Origin: Brevibacillus laterosporus DSM 25
GTDB taxonomy: Bacteria; Bacillota; Bacilli; Brevibacillales; Brevibacillaceae
Direction of reading: 5' to 3'
Length of the DNA stretch: 64,000 nucleotides
NCBI RefSeq assembly: GCF_002706795.1
Contig: NZ_CP017705.1
Coordinates: 3,594,501-3,658,500, forward strand
This document shows positions 38,005 to 46,439 of the stretch, piece after piece (within the stretch, counting starts at the first letter, position 1; every line of letters begins with the position of its first letter). The notes under the pieces were generated by a model. That model worked only from the letters and a program-made list of their open reading frames with translations, was not told the DNA's origin and did no database searches. The translations under genes were made by a program, and so were the position numbers.

Positions 38005-39528
38005 GGTTATTTCAAACTGGTCGTTTCGTTGATACTTTTCCTTCCGATATATCACTTTATCAAGGATTGATTTTATCAGATGATTCTTTTCGGCAGAGTC
38101 ATCTGTTTTTTCATACAGATCTATTACAGTTTCAACCTTTGGAATTATGTCATGCTGTGCTTGGTCTCTTTGTATTTCCACACGTAATTCTTCTTTTACT
38201 TTTATAATAGCTGCTTTTGTTGCATCTATGCGTGTTGCTACGTTTTGTGATCTGTCCTGATATGTTTTTTCGTCATAGATGCCGCGCTCCAAAAAGTCAT
38301 GTAACTTAGATTTTTGATTTTCTAATTCTTCTATTTCACGTGTCAGGCTTTTTAGTGCAAATTCCTTCAGTTCGATGGAGTTAGTACTTGTTTCAGGCTC
38401 TTTATATGCATCCCAGTTCGCTTTGTATTGTTTTAGCCATTTCTTCAAATTTTTTATTATGGCGTTTTCCACATAATCAAAACGACTACTTTTATTTTTG
38501 CAAAGCTGGTTATAGCATTTCAAATGTGCCGCATTATCACCATATGGACGGTAAACCATAGATGACCCGCACAGAGCACATTTGATAACACCAGCAAATG
38601 GGTTCGTAATACCGTTTACTAATTGATAGGGGACATGGTATTTCTTCTTTAAAATTTCCTGGGCTTTATGAAATAACTCTTCCGAAACCAAAGGCTCATG
38701 CTTGCCCTTTGCATCAATCCATTCTTCTGGCGGTCGGAGTTTCTTTTCACTTTTTTTAGTTACATCTGTGGATTTTCTGTAGCTTGTTTTTTTCCATTGT
38801 ACACGACCTATGTAGACAGCGTTTTTTATAATTACCAGAATTGAAGCAGCCGTCCAAAGTTTTTCTGTATAGGTTCGGTAGCCAAGCTCGTTTAGGTGAT
38901 TAGCGATATTACTTGTTCCCAGTCGTTGTTGGTAGTCGTCGTGTGCATACCATTCGAAGATCATTTTCACAACAGGTGCTTGCTCAGGATGAGGGATGAG
39001 GTATCGTTCTTTCCCCTTCTTTTCAATCAGATATCCATATGGTGGGCGTGTGCCTATATAGTTACCATCTTCAATAGAGCGAATGCGTCCACCTTGTAGC
39101 CGACGATTAATGATTTTAAGCTCTTTTCGAGCCATAAACGCTTCAAATTCGCTATATTCTTCGTCCCATTCATCCTCTAGGTCATAGGTTTTTCGGGGGG
39201 TAATGATTTTGGTTTTAGATTGACGGAATGTCTCAAGAATCAGTCCTTGCTCTTGCATATTACCACGTCCCAGACGATCCATATCCATCACCAGTACAGC
39301 ATCGTATTGATGAGCTTCAACTTCTTTTAAAAGCTCTTGCATTTCTGGGCGGTAGAGGAGACTTTCCCCAGAGACGATTTCCTCTCGTATTCTGATGATG
39401 TTTAGATTCAAATGCTTTGCAACCTTCAGTAATGCTTTTTTGTGTTTTGCGAGGGTTTCCCCTTCACCTCGGGATTCTGCTTCTAGGTCTGCTCGGGATT
39501 TGCGTAGGTATATAGCAACGCGTTCCAT
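37981..39528 (-). CDS. SprA-like large serine recombinase of element 2
   Basis: The 515-residue protein has catalytic Ser11 in AIYLRKSRAD, the resolvase core (VLVMDMDRLGRGNMQEQGLI), a recombinase domain, a zinc ribbon (CALCGSSMVY ... CYNQLCKNK, four cysteines) and a coiled coil, ending in an FEITLHPKL tail. It resembles SprA, which excises SP-beta and rebuilds spsM during sporulation, more than SpoIVCA. The stop codon TGA is supplied by the right end (TCAA) of the IS200/IS605 element; without the insertion the gene would end one residue differently, at TAA. GGGGG precedes the ATG. Confidence 0.9.
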   Translation of the reverse strand: MERVAIYLRKSRADLEAESRGEGETLAKHKKALLKVAKHLNLNIIRIREEIVSGESLLYRPEMQELLKEVEAHQYDAVLVMDMDRLGRGNMQEQGLILETFRQSKTKIITPRKTYDLEDEWDEEYSEFEAFMARKELKIINRRLQGGRIRSIEDGNYIGTRPPYGYLIEKKGKERYLIPHPEQAPVVKMIFEWYAHDDYQQRLGTSNIANHLNELGYRTYTEKLWTAASILVIIKNAVYIGRVQWKKTSYRKSTDVTKKSEKKLRPPEEWIDAKGKHEPLVSEELFHKAQEILKKKYHVPYQLVNGITNPFAGVIKCALCGSSMVYRPYGDNAAHLKCYNQLCKNKSSRFDYVENAIIKNLKKWLKQYKANWDAYKEPETSTNSIELKEFALKSLTREIEELENQKSKLHDFLERGIYDEKTYQDRSQNVATRIDATKAAIIKVKEELRVEIQRDQAQHDIIPKVETVIDLYEKTDDSAEKNHLIKSILDKVIYRKEKYQRNDQFEITLHPKLPH

Positions 39529-39606
39529 ACAATACCCCCAAACAAATAATCAGAGAATAGGAAAAATATTCAGGCTATAATGATTAGGTACAATAGAATC
39601 GGCTCT

Positions 39607-39765
39607 CTCAATGGCGATCTTGGCTCATCCCCATGTCACGGTAGCAACTGGGGATGCTCATGTCCGTATACGAAGCACCTATGATAATGTTTGCATTCGG
39701 AACATTCAGCATTGCTTTAATTGGACTATTTGTCAAAATGACAAAAAAGTAAGGTCGCCATTGAG
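39607..39765 (+). promoter_or_regulatory. Complementary 5' and 3' segments of the toxin mRNA
   Basis: CTCAATGGCGATCTT (39607-39621) is complementary to AAGGTCGCCATTGAG (39751-39765), 15 positions with a single G-U pair. Such 5'-3' long-range pairing hides the ribosome binding site in several type I toxin mRNAs. Confidence 0.65.
39660..39752 (+). CDS. Type I toxin of the holin-like TxpA/BsrG family, 30 aa
   Basis: The peptide starts MSVYEAPMIMFAFGTFSIAL and ends in a basic tail (VKMTKK). It has one hydrophobic segment and closely matches the 'putative holin-like toxin' family (TxpA, BsrG, YonT). These toxins damage the membrane or cell wall and are silenced by antisense RNAs. B. subtilis carries txpA-ratA in its skin element and bsrG in SP-beta, the same sort of location. 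TACAAT at 39589 is a candidate -10. Confidence 0.75.
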   Translation: MSVYEAPMIMFAFGTFSIALIGLFVKMTKK

Positions 39766-39815
39766 CCTGAAAAAGCTTGACGATCTTACTTCGTGACCTG
39801 AGCCAGCCTATTGTA
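39752..39815 (-). ncRNA. Candidate antitoxin antisense RNA
   Basis: A leftward -10 box TACAAT (complement of 39810-39815) lies just beyond the toxin 3' region. An RNA from it would overlap the toxin mRNA tail, as RatA and SR4 do. No good -35 is visible, so this is inferred from the family layout. Confidence 0.35.
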
Positions 39816-39820
39816 CAAAA

Positions 39821-39850
39821 CGTAGGTGTTCCCGCACCTGCGGTTTTTTT
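39821..39850 (+). terminator. Terminator of the toxin mRNA
   Basis: Stem AGGTG / CACCT with flanking CG pairs, followed by seven T residues. Confidence 0.75.
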
Positions 39851-40246
39851 AATTATATGCAAGCTTAACTCTTATAATACCCATATTATAGGTGTTTATA
39901 AATAACGTAATGTGATAAGAGTTAAAAAGTTTTTTATTACTTTATTTCTCTTAGCTATGGTAACTATTAGTCAATTAGACTTTCTAAGGTACATTTTGTC
40001 ATTTGAGTTATCCGTTTATTACTATAGATATCTCATTCCGGGTATCCAGTCTTAAATAAGTAAGTGATTTACGTAGATACTGGCGACGGTTCCACGAAGC
40101 CCTTTTTTTAGATCATGGAGCATTCCCTAACGGTATAATTTTCTTTTATTAAGGAGTGTTTTATAAAATTAGTTAAGTTTGACTCTTGATTACATTATGG
40201 TAATATTTAGTGGATATAAAAATTACAAATATTAGAAGGTGATTAG
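39851..40246. other. AT-rich region with an inverted repeat
   Basis: TTAACTCTTAT (39865-39875) and ATAAGAGTTAA (39915-39925) form a perfect 11-bp inverted repeat with 39 bp between. I see no coding sequence up to the lipoprotein gene. Confidence 0.4.
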
Positions 40247-40828
40247 ATGTTTGCAAAAAAAGGGGTATATTACTTTTTTTTAGCTTGTTATATGCTTGCA
40301 TTTTCATTGATATTAATTTCGTGTAACGATAAAAAAAATTCAGTGGTTGTTGATCGTAATAAATTCAACAATATGTATGAGAACATTAAAAATAATTTTA
40401 AACCAGAAGGCTATGTTGAAATTACAGGAGATTGGAAAATTTCCACTATGGTTCCAACTCTAGTAGGGGAATCTGACGAACAGCATGATGTGTTTCAAGA
40501 AAATAATAAAACCTTAGTTTATAAAAACGAAAAAGAAGGAATTATTATCCAAATGGGATTAACGCCTAGTAATACCGAAGCTTATGAGTGGAAAAACGCA
40601 ATTAGATATGCACCAAATTTTTATAACTCTCAAAAAGAAGATTATGGGATCTTAGATCATTATAGTGATGTGTATCCCAATACCGAGGTTAATACCTATA
40701 ATTTCACGGGAAAAGGACTGAATTTAAGCATAGTTTCTATTTCAGACAAAATAAAAGTACCAAATGGAACTGACCTTTCTGGGGATTTCCTCAATTCTTT
40801 CATGGAGTTTTTAAGTAAACAACCTTAA
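40247..40828 (+). CDS. Putative lipoprotein, 193 aa
   Basis: The N-terminus is a lipoprotein signal (basic, hydrophobic, lipobox LISC with Cys27). The mature part is hydrophilic with no recognised domain. It lies in element 2 and is probably anchored on the outer face of the membrane. RBS AGAAGGTGA precedes the ATG. Function unknown. Confidence 0.75.
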   Translation: MFAKKGVYYFFLACYMLAFSLILISCNDKKNSVVVDRNKFNNMYENIKNNFKPEGYVEITGDWKISTMVPTLVGESDEQHDVFQENNKTLVYKNEKEGIIIQMGLTPSNTEAYEWKNAIRYAPNFYNSQKEDYGILDHYSDVYPNTEVNTYNFTGKGLNLSIVSISDKIKVPNGTDLSGDFLNSFMEFLSKQP

Positions 40829-40909
40829 CTATGGTTTTAGCAATAAGTACCATATAGGGTAGTCCTACCCACTTCACCTCATATAGATAGATCAAGGGGT
40901 GATGACCTA

Positions 40910-41068
40910 ATGAAATACGATATGTCAATTCAAGATGGCCAAACAACTGTGTATATCGTAGCTCCCCCTCCAATGACTGAGGAGGAGAAGCAGAAAGTGC
41001 TGCGTGATTATCACAATGCAGGATGGGCAATTATCAAATCCCTTCATGCCAAAGGTGTTTCGGTATGA
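40910..41068 (+). CDS. Small acidic protein, 52 aa
   Basis: The frame opens after AAGGGGTGATG and encodes MKYDMSIQDGQTTVYIVAPP followed by a helix starting MTEEEKQKVL. The arrangement (short beta stretch, helix) and size (cf. SprB, about 58 aa) make it a possible recombination directionality factor for the nearby recombinase, but I have no sequence match; this is only a candidate. Confidence 0.55.
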   Translation: MKYDMSIQDGQTTVYIVAPPPMTEEEKQKVLRDYHNAGWAIIKSLHAKGVSV

Positions 41069-41388
41069 TCGCCCACTCTGGGCGTGGTGTACAAGCTTAC
41101 AAAGGTTTCTCTAGGAATAGCGAGCAGAGGATACACTAGTAAACAGATACGTCTCATTGCCTCTAAGGTTTATTTTAGAAAGTGAATGAAGAACCTACTC
41201 TGAAGGATAGGCTTTTTTGTGATGGAAAAGCCACCTATAAGTAGAGGGATAAAAGAGTAGACAATAGGGTAGACAATAGGGTAGCTTATTCATTTGTCTG
41301 ATTGAGGTAGAAATGAAAGATTTATTGTCACAAAATCTCTTATGCTGGATCAAATAAATGAATAATAAAAGAGAGGATGACATTTCCT
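41069..41388. other. Non-coding stretch in element 2
   Basis: Contains a short tandem duplication (ACAATAGGGTAG twice, near 41260-41285) and a weak hairpin (CCTA/TAGG then T run near 41195-41218). I see no gene. Confidence 0.4.
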
Positions 41389-41922
41389 ATGAAAAAGCAA
41401 GCAATAGCAGTAGTAGGTATGATGGCTTTAATGCTATCAGCAACATCTCCATTTTCCACAGTGTTAGCAGAAACAGTGAATAATACGGCGGCTAGTAAGG
41501 AAAAACAAACCTTACATATTGATCAGGTGATTGCCGAAATAAACCAAAATAAGCCAATATCAATAAAGTTAAAAAAGATTTGGATTTTCGGATTATAAAT
41601 AAAAAAGTATACTTCTCCTGGTACGAAAAAGACCGTTCAGGTTGTGGAAGAGTCATTACTCAATCGATCGGTATATCATATTTCTTTAAAAATAGAAAGA
41701 GTAGGAAATGAGAAACCTAATGTATCATTTAAAGACTGGTGGATTGATAAAGAAACAGGTTTCGAGCTAAAGTCAACTGGTAACTGGAACAATAACAAAC
41801 AAACCAATGAGTATATAGTAACCAAAGTCGATTTCAACCCTACATTTAGTGAAAAAGATTTTACGGTTGATTTACCAACAGGGGTTACATTAATAAATAG
41901 TAGTAACGTGAAAAAGAAATAA
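41389..41922 (+). pseudogene. Secreted protein gene broken by an in-frame stop
   Basis: The first part has a signal peptide (KKQAIAVVGMMALMLSATSPFSTVLA) and ends at TAA 41596-41598. The same frame continues at once and encodes a beta-rich domain (WWIDKETGFELKSTGNWNNNKQTNEYIVTKVDFNPTF) that resembles the LolA/RseB-like fold. The total of about 178 codons is short for that fold, so an internal deletion is also possible. A terminator at 41933-41958 follows. Confidence 0.65.
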
Positions 41923-41932
41923 TAGATTGGAC

Positions 41933-41958
41933 AAAAGCACCCACGTTGGTGCTTTTTT
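41933..41958 (+). terminator. Rho-independent terminator
   Basis: AAAAGCACC pairs with GGTGCTTTT and runs into T residues. A second, weaker hairpin (ACAGCCTACT / AGTAGCCTGT then TTT) lies at 42018-42053. Confidence 0.75.
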
Positions 41959-42133
41959 CTTTGATCAACAAGGAAAGATAGGTACGTGGATATTAGACTA
42001 CTAACAAATAAATAATAAACAGCCTACTTAATCTATCGAGTAGCCTGTTTTAAGTGGAATGTTTATGAATAAAATAGTTTTATTATCAAATAATTACTTA
42101 TGTAATATCGAACCTATAGAGGAGATGAATAAT

Positions 42134-42829
42134 ATGCCTTTGGATCATGGTTATGGTGTTCTGAAGTGTAAAGCTGTTGAAAATGTTGAGTCTCAGTTAG
42201 GTAAAAGGAAAGGGCACATTGAGGTTCTTGTTAATGATGAGGAAGGAACAAAATATCGACTTGCAATTAATATTAAATCAAAAAAGAGACCATCAGAAGT
42301 GTTGTATTATGTAGGTGAAGATTTTAAATCACATGAAATTACTAAACTTCCTAATTTGAGATTTGGTTATACACCTATCACACAGGATAATCGTGATGAT
42401 ATTGCACTTGACTATATTAGAGGAAATATACTAATTTCAAAAAATATGATTCCCCTTAGTGCAGTAGAACCAGGTCCAGATAATGATCTGTTTGAAAAAG
42501 TTGATCACTATTTCTCGGAGGCAAAAAGGAAGCAGACAATTATTTATGTTTATGGAGAACGATTTGGTCCTGAAAACGAAGAGGATGAATACTTCCATTT
42601 CAGACCAGGGAATGGGATGCATAACATTCATATGAATCAAGGAAGTGTTGGCGAGTTTTCTCAAGAGAATGGTATTTGGCAAGATGGGGGAGTATTAATT
42701 CATTTTGAAGAAGAAAATAGATGGATTGCTATTTTCTTGGCTTTTCAATCGCAGTCCTGGTGCACAGATGAAGAAGGAAGTGCAGTTAAACCAGTAGAAG
42801 AATGTAATCATACTAATAGTGGTACTTAA
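42134..42829 (+). CDS. DUF2278 family protein (YukJ-like)
   Basis: The 231-residue product starts MPLDHGYGVLKCKAVE, the usual DUF2278 opening. It contains the family's later segments, YVYGERFGPENEEDEYFHFRPGNGMHNIHMNQG and WIAIFLAFQSQSW. Members are found in many bacteria, including YukJ of B. subtilis, and have no established function. GAGGAGATG precedes ATG 42134; upstream in-frame ATGs lack a site. Confidence 0.85.
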   Translation: MPLDHGYGVLKCKAVENVESQLGKRKGHIEVLVNDEEGTKYRLAINIKSKKRPSEVLYYVGEDFKSHEITKLPNLRFGYTPITQDNRDDIALDYIRGNILISKNMIPLSAVEPGPDNDLFEKVDHYFSEAKRKQTIIYVYGERFGPENEEDEYFHFRPGNGMHNIHMNQGSVGEFSQENGIWQDGGVLIHFEEENRWIAIFLAFQSQSWCTDEEGSAVKPVEECNHTNSGT

Positions 42830-43082
42830 GGTAAGAAGGATTTAGCTGGTTTGGACGTCGTAAAGTCTACTGATTTGGAAAAACTGCGTGTTGCAAGTTG
42901 GAGAAAGAAAAAATTTCGAGGCCAGGTCGACCAGCTTGAATAAGAAAAGCGGGATATAATACTCAAAGTCACAGACATGTACAAAAAAACTTGAAGTTTG
43001 ACAAAGGAATACAGATACCAAGATTGCCGTAACAGATCTTATATGAACAATTTTTACAATTACAATCAAGAGGTAATGCGTG

Positions 43083-43205
43083 ATGGATTCAAAGGTTCAG
43101 ATTTACTGCTCCTTAATCAAATCCGGTGATAAAACAATGGAGCAGGTGTCTAAGCAAATTAGAGATAAAGTTGAAAGTCAATTGAACGCCAATGAAGCTG
43201 ATTAA
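43083..43205 (+). CDS. Small phage-type protein (CD1375-like), 40 aa
   Basis: The protein has the pattern of tiny phage proteins found just before lysis genes: Y-x2-L-I-x2-G-x-K-T-x2-x-V-x4-R-x2-V-x2-Q-L, here IYCSLIKSGDKTMEQVSKQI. AAGAGGTAATG precedes the ATG. Family assignment is from memory of the pattern. Confidence 0.5.
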   Translation: MDSKVQIYCSLIKSGDKTMEQVSKQIRDKVESQLNANEAD

Positions 43206-43269
43206 AAGAGCTTTAGAGGCGTTTTTCTTTTGTCTGTTAGTCCTTAGGAAAGGGTGTGAATCAACAATC

Positions 43270-43485
43270 ATGGCTATTACGACTATTTATATATATTTGA
43301 TCTTGGAAAGTGACAAAACCTATACTCAGGTACCAAGTAAAATACAACCTGGAGTAAAGCGACAACGTACTGTACTGGATCTGAAGAATAACCAAGTAGC
43401 GCCTTTTCCAATAGGAGAGGTGTTTTTTCATGGTAGGCTACGGTTCCCTATTAAAAAGAGAAGTGATAATAGGAATAGCCCTTAG
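43270..43485 (+). CDS. Second CD1375-like phage protein with extended tail, 71 aa
   Basis: The first ~40 residues (MAITTIYIYLILESDKTYTQ, then VPSKIQPGVK) repeat the pattern of the preceding gene, so the two look like a tandem pair. The remainder runs on without similarity and is probably read-through after loss of the original stop. Confidence 0.4.
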   Translation: MAITTIYIYLILESDKTYTQVPSKIQPGVKRQRTVLDLKNNQVAPFPIGEVFFHGRLRFPIKKRSDNRNSP

Positions 43486-43597
43486 TGACCTCCCAACGGA
43501 AATTAATAAGGACTTAATTGTTCATGAAGCTGTTGAAACTTTTTATAATGTTTCTTTGGGAGGAAGCTCTGTGATATATGACTGTTGTTGTCCATAG
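43430..43597 (+). CDS. Small phage-like protein truncated at the cupin gene, 55 aa
   Basis: AGGAGAGGTG precedes an ATG that opens MVGYGSLLKREVIIGIALSD and a helical region (LPTEINKDLIVHEAVETFYNV). The last 18 residues are encoded by the antisense of the cupin 3' end. This suggests the cupin gene was inserted into a phage gene. Confidence 0.4.
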   Translation: MVGYGSLLKREVIIGIALSDLPTEINKDLIVHEAVETFYNVSLGGSSVIYDCCCP

Positions 43598-44214
43598 TCT
43601 GCATAATAACCTTGATAAGGATAAGCATAGGTGGGATTTTGGTATTGTTGTTGTTGCATTTTTCCTTGAGCCTGACGTAAGTTACAGTTTTTAGGGGGGC
43701 CGATTACAACAGTACTTTGAATTGGTGCAAGTGTATCTTTGACTTTAGCTTCGTTAAGACAATAGGTGTGGGCAAGTATACTTGGCGGGGTCAATCTTAA
43801 AATGTCAGATCCAAAAATTGTTTCTGGAATAGGGGCATCAAAGATAGCTAGTAAATGAGTATTATCCACAGTTGCTATTTCATAATGCCACCATCCCTGA
43901 GGTACGTTAGCTACTTGACCAGGTGTAATGGAAAAGTTTAGGAGTTCATTTGTGAATGGATTAATTAAGGACACCACAGCAGAACCAGAAATGCAATAGA
44001 CAAGCTCTGAAGCATTTTGATGGTAGTGTGGTTCAACAATATTGCTGATACTAAGAAAGATGTCCAGTAAAGAGGCATTTCCTAATGTATTTAATTGCAT
44101 GATAGATAGCTCATTGATGTAGTTTCGGGAATCTTTTCTGAATATAGGATTGTTGTTCAAGTCATAGGTAAATTGAGTCGATGGTGAGGTATAGTCCATA
44201 TAAGAAATAGCCAT
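43543..44214 (-). CDS. Cupin-domain protein with Tyr/Gln-rich tail
   Basis: The 223-residue protein has a single cupin barrel (PHYHQNASELVYCISGSAVVSL, residues ~62-85, with metal-binding His and Glu) and the second cupin motif around GQVANVPQGWWHYEIA. The last ~35 residues are low-complexity Gln/Tyr/Pro, like tails of spore coat proteins. Oxalate-decarboxylase-type cupins occur in spore coats, so a spore-surface role is a reasonable inference. It lies against the phage gene direction in element 2. Confidence 0.75.
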   Translation of the reverse strand: MAISYMDYTSPSTQFTYDLNNNPIFRKDSRNYINELSIMQLNTLGNASLLDIFLSISNIVEPHYHQNASELVYCISGSAVVSLINPFTNELLNFSITPGQVANVPQGWWHYEIATVDNTHLLAIFDAPIPETIFGSDILRLTPPSILAHTYCLNEAKVKDTLAPIQSTVVIGPPKNCNLRQAQGKMQQQQYQNPTYAYPYQGYYADYGQQQSYITELPPKETL

Positions 44215-44326
44215 GTAAAAACCTACCTTCTTTTTGAAATAAATAAACCTACGGTAAGATATGCTTTCGCCTATTTAAAGGTGATGTTCAAAAAGATTTT
44301 GGTTATTCCTATTTTCTTCATTAAAA

Positions 44327-44592
44327 TTGCAGAGCTACGAGATTGGTTTAGTGTTTGCGGAAGTGATTGCTAGTAATGGTGTCAGGGGCATGGCTGAAAC
44401 CGCGGAATTGGTACCCGATGATTACATTCCTCTCGCTATTGTTGTGATGGGAGTAACTTATAATACAATCAACGCTTTACTGTATGGGGAGATATACTTG
44501 AAAGCTACAAGATTGCTTATATTGGGGCAACGGCTGCTATTGGGGATTTATTCAGGGGTAAAAAATTAGTTTCAGAAGGGAGATGTGGAGTA
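44327..44592 (+). pseudogene. Degraded phage holin-like gene
   Basis: The readable frame has a hydrophobic segment (DDYIPLAIVVMGVTYNTINAL) and a holin-like ending (GIYSGVKN), but in the middle the better reading (GDILESYKIAYIGATAAIG) is in another frame. This indicates frameshifts. It directly precedes the endolysin gene, the normal place for a holin. Confidence 0.45.
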
Positions 44593-45216
44593 ATGAAACC
44601 ACAAGATTTTATAGATAAGATTGCACCTAGTGCAGTAGCTGACATGAAGAAAACAAGGATACCTGCTTCCCTTACCATCGCTCAAGCAATCCTTGAATCG
44701 GCTTGGGGAGAGAGTGAACTAACTAAGCAAGGGAATAACTTGTTTGGTATAAAAGGAATAGGTCCAGCAGGCGTCTGTGCCATGCCTACAAAGGAGAATT
44801 ATAACGGTCAATGGACAACCATCACAGCTAATTTCCGAGCTTACAACAACTGGGGAGAGTCTATTGCAGATCATTCTAAACTAATACGTAACGGTACGAG
44901 GGACAAGCCTACACGGTATCATGGCGTGTTAGGTGCTGACTATAAGACTGCTTGCCATGCAATCCACAAAGGAGGATATGCCACTGATCCAGGTTATCCA
45001 GGTAAGCTTATTGGTTTGATTGAGAAATATGATCTAACTAAATATGACGAGGAGGAATTAATAGTGAAACCAGAAATAGCAAACGAAATTATTAGCCATT
45101 TACAAGGGCAATGGGCTTTTTACAATCAGATGGGGATGAAGGATAAGGCTATTAGGATTGGGCAATTGGCAGATGAGCTTAGGGTTGCTAGTGGTCAAGT
45201 CGTACAGAATAAATAA
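44593..45216 (+). CDS. Phage endolysin, glucosaminidase (FlgJ/LytG-like)
   Basis: The 207-residue protein has the N-acetylglucosaminidase domain with the catalytic Glu in AQAILESAWGESELTKQGNNLFGIKG and the family's HSKLIRNGTRDKPTRYHGVLGADYKTACHAIHKGGYATDPGYPGKLIGLIEKY. The C-terminal ~50 residues are a helical tail. It has no signal peptide, fitting a holin-dependent phage lysin. RBS AGAAGGGAGATG precedes the ATG. Confidence 0.88.
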   Translation: MKPQDFIDKIAPSAVADMKKTRIPASLTIAQAILESAWGESELTKQGNNLFGIKGIGPAGVCAMPTKENYNGQWTTITANFRAYNNWGESIADHSKLIRNGTRDKPTRYHGVLGADYKTACHAIHKGGYATDPGYPGKLIGLIEKYDLTKYDEEELIVKPEIANEIISHLQGQWAFYNQMGMKDKAIRIGQLADELRVASGQVVQNK

Positions 45217-45293
45217 GTAACCATAACCTTAAAAATAGAGGAGATAACAAAACCCTTGAGTTTTTTCTAATCAGGCAATTCAGAGTAAAGATT

Positions 45294-45452
45294 TTATTGG
45301 CTAAGATAAGTTTTTATTGCTTTATAAACCATGTGAATGGTTATAGCCAACAATATCACTGCTATTCCTCTTGCTTTTTTATTTCCCCACACCTTAAATA
45401 AAGCATATATACATGAGGCTAGTATAAGTAAGCAGATAATAATATCTAACAT
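45294..45452 (-). CDS. Small two-helix membrane protein, 52 aa
   Basis: AAGGATTAACT precedes the ATG. Two hydrophobic helices (residues ~2-20 and 29-42) are separated by a basic loop (WGNKKARG). No family recognised; similar small membrane proteins are common in prophages. Confidence 0.45.
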   Translation of the reverse strand: MLDIIICLLILASCIYALFKVWGNKKARGIAVILLAITIHMVYKAIKTYLSQ

Positions 45453-45986
45453 AGTTAATCCTTAGTATGGTGTAATTTTATTTTTTAGTAGGTCATACGC
45501 ATCATTAAGAGCTCTTTACCGCTAGGCTCTTCTAATAAATCGTTAACTTTAGGAAAAGCTTATCGAATTTTTTTCATTATAAACTAAATTACTTGCCGAA
45601 AAAACGCTACAAATTAGCGCAAAAACCATCATTAAACTTGTTATTTTTTTAGTATAATAGTCCTCCTAGTTCATTTGGAAAACACTTGCAAACAAATGCT
45701 TGATTTAGAAAAAAATCCAATTAACAGTATAACAATAGACTACTTGTCGGTTTTTTTCTAGACTTTTCCATCAAATTGTCATCATACATTTTTGCTTTTG
45801 TATTCTTGTCGTTATTTTTCGTTGCATAATCTTCTTATAATCAAAAAATAGGAACACATATTCTTGTTTAAGAGGATGTTTTGATGGCTAGCAAAATTCT
45901 TGATTCACTTGTAACGAAATCTATGTAAAATATTTTTTAGAAGCAATTTTTGATAATATATAAAATTTTCGGAAATAGGTGAAGAA
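45453..45986. other. Long AT-rich gene-free stretch in element 2
   Basis: I see no supported gene or clear RNA structure here. Confidence 0.45.
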
Positions 45987-46439
45987 ATGAATATTAGAAT
46001 GATACATGAATCTGAGGATTTACCGATGGATTTACTGTTGTTAGCAGATCCATCTGAGATGCTTGTGATGGAATACGTATCGAGAGGTCAATGCTATGTT
46101 ATGGAACAAGATGGACGAGTTATAGGTACTTATGTGCTTATTCCTACTCGTCCAGAAACAGTAGAACTGGTAAATGTAGCAGTTGAAGAAGAACAGCATG
46201 GAAAAGGATATGGAAAACAACTTGTACGACATGCCATTGAAAGTGCAAAACAGAATAAATATAAAACAATTGAAATTGGAACTGGTAATTCAAGCGTTGT
46301 TCAATTAGCGCTTTATCAAAAATGTGGTTTTAGAATGACTCATATTGATAGAGATTTTTTTATAAGACATTATGACGAACCGATTTTTGAAAATGGCATA
46401 CAGTGTGTAGATATGGTGCGTCTATCACAAGATTTATAG
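45987..46439 (+). CDS. GNAT family N-acetyltransferase
   Basis: The 150-residue protein has the acetyl-CoA-binding motif A in LVNVAVEEEQHGKGYGKQLVRHAIESA (residues ~68-94, Q/R-x-x-G-x-G) and motif B (ALYQKCGFRM). The substrate is unknown. It has its own ribosome binding site (AGGTGAAG) and sits in element 2. Confidence 0.85.
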   Translation: MNIRMIHESEDLPMDLLLLADPSEMLVMEYVSRGQCYVMEQDGRVIGTYVLIPTRPETVELVNVAVEEEQHGKGYGKQLVRHAIESAKQNKYKTIEIGTGNSSVVQLALYQKCGFRMTHIDRDFFIRHYDEPIFENGIQCVDMVRLSQDL

